The notes below the pieces were generated by a model that searched no databases, was not told where the DNA came from, and saw only the letters and a program-made list of their open reading frames with translations. From assembly GCF_040183065.1 (NCBI RefSeq), contig NC_091120.1, forward strand, positions 72,442,708 to 72,506,707: 64,000 bases of DNA, read 5' to 3'. Positions 1-11,818 of this stretch are shown one piece after another; the stretch's first letter is position 1, and each line of letters opens with the position of its first letter. Position numbers and translations under genes: made by a program. Source of the stretch: Periplaneta americana (Eukaryota; Arthropoda; Insecta; Blattodea; Blattidae).

Positions 1-60
1 ATGTGCTCGTGAGTTACATTTTCGCCACGGCTGTTCTAAAGGAAGATTGTGTTTAACAGA

Positions 61-183
61 ATGAGTTTAATAAGTAGACATAAAAGATTACTTAAATGCC
101 TTTTGATTGAGGAGATGGAAGACGACGAAATATTTCTCCTTACGTATGGGATGAAAAGAGCCAAAAAAACACAGTCTGCTTGA
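61..183 (+). pseudogene. Harbinger nuclease-like N-terminal remnant
   Basis: A 40-codon reading frame from an ATG at 61 to TGA at 181-183. It contains an acidic stretch (LIEEMEDDEIFLL) followed by a basic stretch (KRAKK). Acidic-then-basic N-termini are usual in Harbinger nucleases, and the reading frame seems to continue after a TGA that probably replaced a tryptophan codon. No catalytic DDE domain is present. It is supported mainly by its MADF neighbour and could be a chance ORF. Confidence 0.35.
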
Positions 184-224
184 GCTCAAAAATGAAGAGA
201 GACTGTATCAAAAATTTAAATAAC

Positions 225-379
225 TTAATAACTTAATTTTCCAACTTTATTAACAAACTCAGCCCATAAATTGTCCTTGACCCTTTGTAGAACGCATGTG
301 ACAGCTGCCACAGTGACGGATGATTCGCCACTTCCTCGAGAAAAATTTCATCATCAGCGTCAGAAAACGAAGGAGCCAT
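225..379 (-). pseudogene. MADF-domain protein fragment (Harbinger accessory ORF)
   Basis: Read on the minus strand from ATG at 379-377, the frame gives a protein with FLEEVANHPSLWQLSH followed by YKGSRT. A one-base shift then restores NLWAEFVNKVGKL before a stop at 225. This is the start of a MADF fold: helix, invariant Leu-Trp, aromatic Tyr-Lys, then Trp-x-x-(I/V). MADF/Myb-like proteins are the DNA-binding partner encoded by PIF/Harbinger transposons. Only about half of the domain remains, with a frameshift. Confidence 0.55.
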
Positions 380-640
380 GATACACGTCTTTCTCACAAT
401 AAACGTTAGCGACTGACGATTATATTCAACCTTTTCCTGAACGACTATTCAAGACGTAGGATCGTCGTTAACGACTCTAGCGGCAGTCGCTCGGAGGAAA
501 ACAGCTCCATAGGAAATACAAAGAAATAGTGCTCGACGATTATCGTTGCACGATCATCGTTGAACGATCATTGCAATAGTCGCACAGAGGAAAACGCACC
601 TTTAGCGGACAGTGCTACCACTCGAATTCTCTGCCTAGTG

Positions 641-862
641 CAGGCTTGCAGAACTGGGCGACAATTGTGGCGTTACGTCACTCACCCCTTCCTTCCACCC
701 CTGCGTCATTGACTTGGTAGGGGAGGGGATTTATTTTTAGTGTCTGTGTTATGTGATTGCATATGGGCCACAGATACGTCATTCAACACCGGTGGATTTT
801 GGACGGGAAACCAACTCTTTCCCCATGCTTTACACCCCTCTCTCGCCAGTTCTGTATCCCTG
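641..862. mobile_element. hAT-type MITE with imperfect 8-bp duplication
   Basis: The ends match as inverted repeats: the left reads CAGGCTTGCAGAACTGG and the reverse complement of the right reads CAGGGATACAGAACTGG. They are flanked by GCCTAGTG (633-640) and GCTTAGTG (863-870), 8-bp target-site duplications differing at one base. Terminal CAGG plus an 8-bp duplication is the hAT signature. There is no coding capacity in 222 bp. Confidence 0.6.
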
Positions 863-1189
863 GCTTAGTGGATTCTCTTCCCGCCACGGGCTATACAAGT
901 AATGCGGAGAGACTTCTCGATCGCACTGTGCATTAGTCACGAAAATGACACATTATCTTTTTTAAGTTTTAAGCGTTTCGAAATAATTTATTGCTTTTAT
1001 CATGCTGCGATTGACATTTTCTTGAACTAACTTACTAGTATTATTACAAATAAATACATTATTTACTTTGTACTATTCAATCGCATAAAGCAGTGGTCGT
1101 TTGCATACGCTGAAATGGATAAAGGGTAAGCAGAGCAACGCGGAAGAGGTAGAGAGCATAGCCACCAGCAGCCACGGATGCACTAAAGT

Positions 1190-1262
1190 GCAGTCTCTTC
1201 TCCGAGGGTAAGAGACGCTAGCCCGAGGGGGTGCAGTGTGCTGATGACCGCTGGCATAAATC
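1190..1262 (+). repeat. Dispersed repeat, copy 1 (second copy at 51.7 kb)
   Basis: A segment containing TCTCTTCTCCG, GAGACGCTAGCCCGAGGG and TGCAGTGTGCTGAT is shared, same orientation, with 51669-51735. The two copies lie about 50 kb apart. I do not recognise the family. The flanking 1078-1190 and 1262-1330 sequence is not matched in the second copy. Confidence 0.5.
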
Positions 1263-1571
1263 CATAGTATAGCGGTACGTGTCTTTGTACCCGCCCGTCT
1301 GTTACTCCTTCCGTTACCTGGCACACATCTCCGTGTCTACATTCAGAGTCTTCTTTTTGTAACAGACTGAGGAATAAATCTACTCTCTGTCACTATCTGA
1401 ACACACGCTTCATTTCAAAGAATTGAAAGCACTATGTCTAGATAGATAGAACAGTTTTCCATCACAGATAAATATCGTTCTGCAAAAACTGACATAACTT
1501 CACAGTACACAAATCACCCACTTGAAAACCAAATTAAAAACAACACTCCTCTTATTACATTACTTTTAATT

Positions 1572-1815
1572 GATCGGCTGCTACGGAGGTATAGTGGTTT
1601 CAGCGCTGAACTTGTAATCCTGTGGACCCGTGTTCGATTCCCGGCTTTCCACCGATTTATAACTTGTATTGGACAAGCCCGTGGTCCAGGTAACAGAGGA
1701 TTTCTGTGAGAGCTCCGGCATCCCAACAAGTCTCCATCATCATCCTAGCTCATCGCGGTTGTAGCGTTGACCAACATCTTATGGCGACGACTCTGTTGGT
1801 AAATTAGTCTACACA
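1572..1815 (+). mobile_element. tRNA-derived SINE
   Basis: A tRNA-like head carries an A-box-like GGTATAGTGGTTTCAGCGC and a B-box GTGTTCGATTCCCGG with pol III spacing, followed by a non-tRNA body. The head cannot be a functional tRNA because it lacks a matching acceptor stem. Its tRNA source differs from the other SINE heads in this window. Confidence 0.55.
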
Positions 1816-2680
1816 TCTGGCTTCATATGGGTGAATTACATAGAATCAAGTACCCGCCAATAGTAAAAAAAAGTATTGATGTAATCGATATAATAAATTG
1901 TAAGAGTTCTATATGGGAATGGTGTATTATTTAGAATCCCCTACTAAATATAATCTGATTTACTCTACGAAATCCTGGGATCCAAACTATGAATTAGAGA
2001 AGCACCACATTTTTCTCGAGACCCAACTTGTGTCGCCCCAAATTAACTACAAACATAACTATTTGGAGAATTTTTACACAAATCTTCCACAACTAATACT
2101 AACTGTTACAATAGTATATCATTTCCTTTCCTTTCTCACTATCGGTAATCGCCAGATATAATGCTACTCCTGTGTGCAAGAGCATAATAAGGGTAATCAA
2201 ATAATAAACTTCTTCGACGATGGCACTCAATTAATCCACAAAAGTGAAAGTATATTTTAAATGGCATTTTAAATGAACGAAAATATTACGTAATTAAAGG
2301 AAAGAACCGGGTTCAATGTAGATCAGTTTTTATACCGTTCATTGATTAAAAATATATCTGAAAAAATGTTACGTGAAGAAACTTTCAATGTCATATTCGT
2401 GAATAGTATACACGAATTCTAAAAAATTACTTACCCTTATCAATTTTACAAAAAAAAAATTTATTGATTATTTTTACACGCCATTAATTTAGTGTTTATT
2501 CTTCCAATTGACTGGAAATATATTAAAATTCGCATTTTACACGTACTATTTTATTGGCAATAACCATTTTTTAAATTTAACTTTTGCATACAAAATTTCT
2601 AAGTTTAAGTAATCTAAAATTGTGCAGTATGAAGCAAACAAATTTATAATTTATATACAGAGGGGGAGAAAGATATATAG
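1816..2680. other. No recognisable feature upstream of the gene
   Basis: AT-rich sequence without a convincing ORF, repeat or core promoter. If the gene has an untranslated first exon, it should lie here or beyond the window start. I could not identify it. Confidence 0.3.
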
Positions 2681-2685
2681 AGAGA

Positions 2686-2720
2686 GTGACACTGATAACT
2701 AACTCTACTACTGTTCACAG
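2686..2720 (+). promoter_or_regulatory. Probable 3' splice site before the first coding exon
   Basis: A near-consensus branch point (GATAACTAACT) precedes CTCTACTACTGTTCACAG, after which ten bases lead to the ATG. This suggests the coding start lies in the second exon of the transcript and that a non-coding first exon exists upstream. The alternative is that transcription starts locally, since TATATA-like words occur around 2655-2680. Confidence 0.5.
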
Positions 2721-2729
2721 CTCCGCACA

Positions 2730-2834
2730 ATGGTGCTGACTATGAAATGTGTGCCTCTGGTGCCAAAATACAATCTGATTTGCTGTTCCTGCAACCTCAA
2801 GACCGGGACCGCAGTCATAGCTACGTTGGCTCTG
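2730..2834 (+). CDS. Coding exon 1: N-terminus and start of TM1
   Basis: Encodes 35 residues, including the CCSCNLKTGT cluster and the first half of TM1 (AVIATLAL). It ends at CTG|GTAAGT in phase 0. The frame continues into the intron only briefly, so the strong consensus donor decides the end. Confidence 0.85.
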
Positions 2835-5800
2835 GTAAGTGCTGTTTAATGTGTATATTTACTAGTTGCTCATCACTGCTTAGATATGTTCATATGTTCA
2901 GTTATAAAATGCACGAACTAATATTTAAGACACTTAGAAATAATACACCGTGTCCATAAATTATCTTTACAACTTCAGATGTAAATAACTAAATAATGAA
3001 ACGAGATATCTTAGTTCTGTTTTTTTCACGTGAAAGATAATCTCTCAAAGTTTTGTTTTTACCACCTCAATGCACTTCTATTTTTTGTGGAAATATCAAT
3101 AGCCTTCCAAAAAAAACTCAATCTTCAGGACTAGAACTAGGAGATTTGAATTTTGAGCAATGAGAAGTTCAGATAGTGACACTGTTTCAAACAAAACAAA
3201 ATAAGGCACAGAAAAAGGAAGAGAATTTAATTCGAAACGTATCTAGCCCTCACACCAGCGATGTCATTCAGCTGGTTCGCCCGAACCGTTTGTTGAATTT
3301 TTTCGCATTTCATAAAATCAGTTGTTAAATGTTTTTTTTTTATTCAATGCAGTGGCACTTGACTAGAGTCATTGGCCGTACAATGGCGATAAAAACTAAA
3401 AGGAAATAAAACGAAATAAAGTGAACACTGTGCAAGTGAAACTATGAAGGAGAGGATGTCAGCATTGCTGCATTCTTTCTCTGGCCTCCCAGTACCTATC
3501 CACAAAGCTGACAGATGAAAGTGCTGGACAAGTCTTAATGTGGGGTTGTTAAATGTTTTAAGTTTAAAAAGTAGCTTTACAGAAAGTAAGAGCATTAATT
3601 TAACACGAAATTCTCTAGCTTTTTAAACATAATTTTAAAAAAATCAATACAGATCGAAGTAATTATTATTACATTCATGTTTCCCGCCCAACGTGTGGAG
3701 GCAGTCAGAACACGAATATGATAGGCCTGCAATCTTGAAACCCAACTGCGATTATTTCGGCAGTCGTCTACCCCTCCCTTTCCATTGCTAATACCGCATA
3801 CACAAAAATGAAACGTAGTATTCAAAAACATGATTGAAAAATGGACTTTCAACTACAAAATACACCATTAAGCTCAGCAATATCAGATTTCTTCGTTTTC
3901 CTTTTTAAATGTTTCTTCTACATTTGAATGAAATAAATTATTTTCACATTAAGAGTATTGACATATTTTAAGCTTGTTTTCTTCCAAAACAACGCCAATA
4001 ATTGTCTGTGTTATTGTCATGTCAGTTGAAAACTCGCTTAGTTCATAGACTTGTAGATAAAAAAAACTTGCCCATTCTTTCATAAAAATGCACTCCACGC
4101 ATTTAAGGACCACACTTTTCAATTGCTTGTATACATCTGAAGTCTGATTAGTGTAATATGTTACTAGTAAGCGATGTATGCAATGCAGAGGGAAAGGAAC
4201 TGGCAACCCTACCTCTATTACCTCCTGGCTTAGTTGTCCCATGAGTCATGTCATATTGGTGTCAGGTTCAAACCCGTCTTCAGACAGTTGACTAAACAAC
4301 AACAATCAGACAGTAAAGAATAATAACCTTAAGTAAGAATATGAATTAATAAAGTCATGTTAGAAAAAATGCCGAAATGCAGTAGTAGCGCAGTAAAGAT
4401 TAATAGCGCATGCCAAGGAAAGAATATTGAAGATTAATTTCGATACTGTATAAATGATTTTTAAGAATAGTCAATGAACCTTTAAGGGCAGACATAGCTA
4501 ATGAATAATAAACTCACTTGTCAGTCCGAATTTTCTGTAGGGTGTTACAAAGGTTCTAGGTATTGTTCCTTTCTAGATCAATTAATTCTAGGACGATAGA
4601 TGGTATTTGTCTAAGAAGTATGAAATTGCAAGTTCGTAAATTACGCTTTTTCATTATGGGTGTCATTGGGCTAGTTTTCGGACATATCAGATCTTATTGT
4701 GGTGTCAATTATGTATCCAGCAGCTGTATTTGCTGAAATTTAAATCATACTTATTCTATTAATCTACATAATCAGTCTTAGGAGGTACCAGGCAATTGTG
4801 CCTAAATTTAAGACTCTATAAACTTTTATTTTTGTGCATTTTATTCAATGACAAATAACCAAATAAGTTAAGATATTTTCATCTATTAATGTAAAATTTT
4901 TATTAGATTTAGAACGTCCTCTTTTCCATCGCAGATAACCGAGCTTATCCAGAGCCTTGAAGCATTCACCAGTCTGTGCTACTACAAACAGGAGAAGTAC
5001 GAAATGCGTTACATGGAAATCAATCTAGGTAAATGACTGACACTCATTCGCGCCTAATGTATTATTAAAATGTCTTACACCTTTTTATTGCAGCACTAGA
5101 TCTTTTACATCAACATCATAAATAGTAAGTTACATCTTTTTTCCATTAACCATTTATCCTGCAACTAAGAATTATATTTTCCAACTTTATATGTATACAG
5201 ATTGATTCAGACCACCCGTAACAGTCATTTATTTCTGAAACTAGTGCATTAAAAGTTTCGAGAAAAAAATATTTATACAAAACCACATGTGAACTTTCAC
5301 TTGAGCTTAATTTAATCAATAAGCTCTAACAGGAAGTAGGGTCAGTGGAGTATCACTTCAAAATTTCAAATGGGGGTCTGAGTCAAATAGGGTACCATTT
5401 AATAGAGACCTTCAAAACAAACAACTTTCATAGGAAACGTTTTTATTAATTCCTATTCTTTCAATGGGAAAACGTACGAAAAGGCAATGGGTGATTCGGA
5501 TCACACGTAAGCCATTTATTTCGGGAACTAGTACAATAAAATTTTCGAGAAGAAACATTTATGACTAAACCACATGTAAACTTTCACTTGAGCTCAGCTC
5601 TAACAGGAAGTAGGGTCAGTGGCGTATCACTTTAAAATTTCAAATGGGAGTCTGGGTCAAATAAGGTACCATTTGATAGAGCTCTTCAAAAGAAACAACT
5701 TTCATAGGAAATGTTTTACCAATTCCTACTCTTTCAATGAGAAAACGTACAAAAAGATAATGTCATCAATATTAAGAAATGTTAAAAGACGAAAATGTAA

Positions 5801-8800
5801 ACAAGACAATTAATGTTGACATTTTACTGAAAGACTGGACAATTCCATTAATTTTTATAAATGTACAAACTGTCTGCCGTTCTGAGCAGCACACACCCGT
5901 ACTCTCCTTCTAACATTGTCAGTGACTCGTAACACTTCGGCGTGGTCAAGTGACTGGCAAGTCTCCCGGATTCGCTGTTTTATGTCATCTCTTATTGTGG
6001 AACAGTCTTGATAAACGATCAATAAATATCTTTTATGAAAATTCACAAACTAAAAAGTATCCGAAATCTCCTTCCGTTAGCACACATATTACTTTTGTCC
6101 GATTTATTTACAACCTCCGCAGATCTGACCGTTTCTCACTTCCACTTAATATGCTGTCCTGGGTCAGTCTCAAAGAAGGAAGAATCATTCATTATCTTAT
6201 CTTACTCTTTAATATTCCACAGAACTCTAACCTCAGCTATTTAGCTTCTCGTTTTCAAAATTTGTTCACAACACCGTAACACACCATCCATTCCTAAACA
6301 TGGAACATACTTCACTCTTCATCTTTCACTGTCTGTGCAGCTCACCTTTGGAACTCTCTATCGGACATTATCAAGTTGTAAAAATAAACTAAAATTGCAC
6401 TTCTTCAATTCAGATTCCCTCCAATTCTAAGCCCTTTTCTCTGCCACTGTTTTATAAACAATATAATACATAGACTTTTTTCGCCATCACTACTCTTGAT
6501 CAGCAGATTAAATTTATTATCATAGTTTTTTCTATTGTGGCTCTTATTTAAATTTCGTTTTTTTTATCACATTCCATTTGCTATATTCTCCCTTACGTCT
6601 TCCCTTTGTATTATTAGAAATGTCAAGTTCCAGAACACAGTGGATTACCCAAAAGTCTAATTTCAATCACAATCAACGTGAAAGACTAAAAACTCATATA
6701 ATCGGCCTATATAAGTTGTGAAGACGCCCTCGACCGTCGAGGTAACTACTGAAATGAGAAATATTGACACGATATTTATTGAAAATTAAATCGCTTGCAG
6801 AATAAATCATCGTTCATTTGGATGACCGCTGAATAGAGATTACCGTTTCAGATTGCTTACTGTATAGTGAAGTGTTATTAAACCATTTCATAACATTTGG
6901 TGCGTAAAAATATTGTGAGATGTTGGAGAGTGATTTGACTACTTGGGTGCTTGATTATACATCTTGATTACACAACGTTTACCACTGTATCACGTCGGAA
7001 TATGTATGATAAGACTTTCTTGACTCCACTTTACACCACACGAACACACCCTCACAGGAAACAAAACAAGACTCGCCAAGTCTAGCAACGACCAGTTCTG
7101 AAGATGACCCATAAAAGGTCGAAACATGTAAACAAGGTACGTTAGAATTTACCACAAGAAAGTCTTATCATACATATTCCGCTTGATTATAATTTCCTTC
7201 TGATAAATGTTCGCTGAAAGTCGATGTATTTCGCTTGTTCTTAACAGTCATTTGCTATCCTGAAAAAATTCGAACAATATGGTACATTTCTGTTCAAATT
7301 ATCCTTCCCAAAACCCCAGTCCTTAACTAGAATAAGAAGTCTTTGGGTTCTAGTTCTCAGCATTTCATGTATTAAATGTAAACTTTTTTTTATTAAAATA
7401 TTGAAGAATATAGATACAAAATAAATTTCCTACCTATTTCTTACTGTCAAATTTTCATTTATATTTTTTTGTTACATCTTGTAGGCCTATATTTCTGCAT
7501 TTATTTCCTTATCCATAATTTTAGAATCCATCAGTAATAAGTAGTTATATACGGTAACTAACTTATGTTCATCGAGCTTCAACGATTACCAATAAAATGT
7601 ATCTAATTATTTTGACTTGTTTACTCCTGTAAATGGATGAAGGATTTGTAAAATCTATCCCTTAATTATGCACATTGTTACAGAAAGCAGAGAGTTCTAT
7701 GTCGGAAGATTCACTTCGGGCATATTGCATTCTTTGACGGCTGGACTATTGCTTTATGGTGTTTGGAAGGTAAGTGCTCTAGCCATGGAGATTAAATTAG
7801 CCTCACTGTAAGTAACGATTTGCAAAATTCTCGTGCATCAATAAAATAATGTGATATTTATATAACTACTTACACGTAACTATTAGATCATACAATAATT
7901 ATAACACTCCATTTGAATTCGTCTGCTATTGAAATCAACATAGTAGTTGTTTAGTCAACTGTTCAAAAACAGGCCTGAACCTCATAAATAACACCAATAA
8001 GACATCACTCATGAAGCAACTAAGTCAGATGTAATTGGGTATGGTGTCCAGTTCCTTTCTCCCTCCATTGCATACATCGCTGACTAGAAACATATTACAC
8101 TAATCAGACTTTGATATGAACACAGTAATGGTAAAGAATCTGCCACAACCAAAACCTTGCCTTTCTAGAGGTTAATGATTAACAAACCCCAGAATTATCA
8201 TCATTTTACAATTCAAACCTTTATTTATTTTTTCGTTACAACTTGTTTCGTGATCATTTTCATACTTTCAAAAGAAAAGCATACAGTACATTAAAATTTA
8301 ACATACAAGAACGTTTCATATGTAGCACGAAAGCCAATTAAATAGTGATGCGTTGCGAACCGAAAACGCAGATTAACTATCCAATGAATGGCACACTATT
8401 AGAAGTACAAAAATATATACAAAGAATAAACTTTAGCTGTGAAATATAGAGGGAATATAATATGAACCGTTCAGAGCAGAAGTGGTGTATGAGGGTTAAA
8501 GTAAACATTCTGTAAAATACAGCCCAAAGTAGCAATTAATATTCAATTTATTTAAACTATTATTAGTCAGTAGATAGCAAGAAAGACATATTAATTCCTA
8601 CTTTGCGATGTATTTTACAGAATTTTTACTTTAAACCTCATTACCAAATTTTGACTTACACCACTTTTGCTCTGAACTGCTCATATATACAAATAATTAG
8701 TTTCCCATGTTACATCGCTATGTGCAGTACTTCGATTTCAATAGAGTGTATGAATATGAAATAAAATACACTACAGTGTTAAATTAAAATTATGTTTTAT

Positions 8801-11771
8801 TTAACGACGACCAGTAAATCTACTGACATGAGCCTGCAGCACTTAAGCACACTAAATACCATCGACCTGGGCTGGATTTCTTCCTGTACGAGAACTTGAA
8901 ATCGTTGGTTATTCGACTGCTATGGATGATGCAGAAAATCTTCATGGCCGAATTGTGGCAGTCTGTCAAACAATACGCACCATACAAAGAATTGCGGAGC
9001 GTATTTGAAACTGAATGAGACTCCTTGTATTCAGACAGGATGTGGACATTTCGAACAATTTACATAAGGGAATAACAAGAAAGAGTATCATACTTAAAAC
9101 AAATTTATCGATAATTCAGAAATTAAGCCTTTCAAGATCCATATGCTTATAACCTGTTTTTCTGCTCTACATATGAGTAGTCCAATCCTGAAGTTTTGCC
9201 CCATATTTTGTTATTCTGTATATGCAAAATATAATATTCATAATGTTAAGTGAACCATTCTGGACCTGCAGAAAACAGTTTCAGTGTCATGTTTGTGATT
9301 TTTTGTTATGTTTCACAGGACAAACCCATTTTCATGGTACCCTTCGTGCTGACGCAGTATTTGATCCTGCTGTTCTTAGCGCTGGTAATCATCATAGTTA
9401 CAATCGTCCTTGTCATCCTTGGTGCAGTGGGCTGGGCAGTCTTGGTGGTGATAGTAGGAGGTTTTGTTCTATGTAAGTTAAATAAACATGAAATTTAAAA
9501 TTATTAGCACACCTTTAAAACGACAATTTTTTAATTACAGATTTTTTAGGGTTTGGTACTTGCCAATTCTTTGTCTTCTCTCGAAAGACAAAATTTTCAC
9601 TAGGACACAGAGTTTTCACTGCTGGAAATATGCCGTCCCTCACGATACTATTAGAACTTAATTTTTCTCTATCTCTTATTTATAAAGAGAATTATGAATT
9701 ACCAATTTCAAAATAGATATTCACAAACTAAAAATTAGGTTTAAAAGTGTCATTACATTGTATTCAATTATATGATCCTTGCTGTGAACTAACTAACCAC
9801 TATCTTACTAGACTGTAGAGGAAATTTAAAAAAAAAGACTTTATTCACTTTTCATTTAAGACGGTAATCTATTTTTCAAATTAATGTATGCAGCGTATAG
9901 TGCACAACTCTCTCTGTGGTTCCAAACCAGTGATGCCCAAGTTGGATGCGCGACCTTGAGATTATGACGTGAACGTTGATCCTCTCTACCCGTTCAAGCT
10001 GGTTTCCTAAACCGGATTACCCTGTTTATTCCAGCTCCACACTTTCCTCACGATGACGCTTGAGCATCGGTCCGATACTTTGGCAGAATTTTTATGACAA
10101 AATAATCTCTTCCCTTGAAGACCTAAATCATAACGCATTCCGTACCAGAAACTCAAAGTATGACGCATGATCATGCAGTCATGGCACAGTACAAAGTGGA
10201 TCTATTGCTCTTAACCTAATTATACGCAACATTGAATAACTGACTTTTATACACGATAGTACCATTTGTTACATGTGTTAGGGATTTTGAAAGCCAATAA
10301 AATTCTTATATATATTCTTCATCAGAATGAGGCTTCAAAGTATTATTGACAAAGACGGAATTGGTATTAATTACGAGCATGAATTTGCCATAATATTCAG
10401 AAAACAGTTTATGATCTCTTTTCTGACTACATTTTATGACTTTCCATTCATGTGTAAAATCTAGTTTTCTCATCTATTTATACCCGCATTAAAGGCGAAG
10501 GTACTAAAAGTATGCCTTATACAGAGTGGCCCACTTAACTCTTTCACCTCTGATAGCTTGTGAAATATTTTAGATATACTCAAACTGACAATTACAAGTT
10601 AAATTACATCGAAGGGGACATCTGATACACGTAATGTATTTTTTGTACATGAAATAATTTTGAAGATATTAGAGTCAACTTTATTTTTCTTTTTATGGGA
10701 ACCAACTATGTTTTGTATTTCAAATATCTTTCATTAGCTCTGTCTAATAACAAATGACTACTTTACAGACGATTTGAATGTCACTGGTAAGAGTAAACAT
10801 GAACAAGTATGACGCACCCTTCTTTACGTCTAGTTCATAATGTTGACGTAAATGAACATCGAACACACCTATAGTACTGTACACTACCCAAGACAACCCA
10901 GTTCTGTACTGGACAATTGAACGATAAGACATCGGCGAGAAATCTGATTGCACACCGGAGATTTTGTTTTTTGTTTTTCTTGACAATAATATTGTTTATT
11001 TTTATTGTACATTACTTTTATGTCTCAACATTTTCATAGTATTAAAATGTACACTACATTGTGATTTAATTGACGCACATGCCTACCAGAATTATCCTCC
11101 TTCTGTTCGATCCTTGGTCAGACATTGCTTGTGTTTATGCTTACCGGTGACATTTAAACAGTCGTAAAGTAGCTAGTTGTTATTAGACAGAGCTAACGCA
11201 ACATTTGCAACACAAAATATAGCTGATTCCCATTTAAAACAAGAAAGTTGACTCTAATATATTGAAAATTATTTTATGTACAAAAATACATTACGTGTAT
11301 CAGATGTCCCCTCCAATGTAATTTAACTTGTAATTGTCGGTTTTTGTATATCTGAAATATTTCACACACTATCGAAGGTGAAAGAGTTAATTGGGCCACT
11401 TTGTATATTCCACATGAAGGCATTTGGAGAGCATGGAGGTAGAGATCGATGCTTTCTTGACCATCAGATGGTGTGGTTAGCACCACGTTTCTACTATATT
11501 TAAACCGCGAAAAAAGCTCGGTACTCATTGAGTAAACCTCGGAGCTGTTGCGAAAGTTTTGGAAAGAGAAAAATTCCGTCACCACTCGAGTTTGAACCCA
11601 GGACCTTCCAATCTCTAGCCAGTTTCTCTATCAACTCACGTCAGCTATCAGACCACTTTTGTACTAAAATATCAATATTTGTAATATTTTCAAATATTTG
11701 TTGGTCGACTACAGCCATGAATTTGTTTTAAACCAGACGCAAATCTTTCTCATTATATTAGATTTCCACAT

Positions 11772-11818
<47 letters not shown>

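Larger units (their letters stand above)
1..601. mobile_element. Degenerate PIF/Harbinger-like DNA transposon, right part
   Basis: Two protein remnants characteristic of PIF/Harbinger elements lie here in convergent orientation: a nuclease-like N-terminus on + and a MADF-domain fragment on -. The right boundary is inferred where the sequence ends ...ACGCACCT and is followed by TTA (602-604), the 3-bp target typical of the superfamily. The left end is outside the window or lost. Positions 400-600 are non-coding, with repeated CGATCAT/ATCGTT words. The coding parts are broken, so it is not autonomous. Superfamily assignment is inference. Confidence 0.45.
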
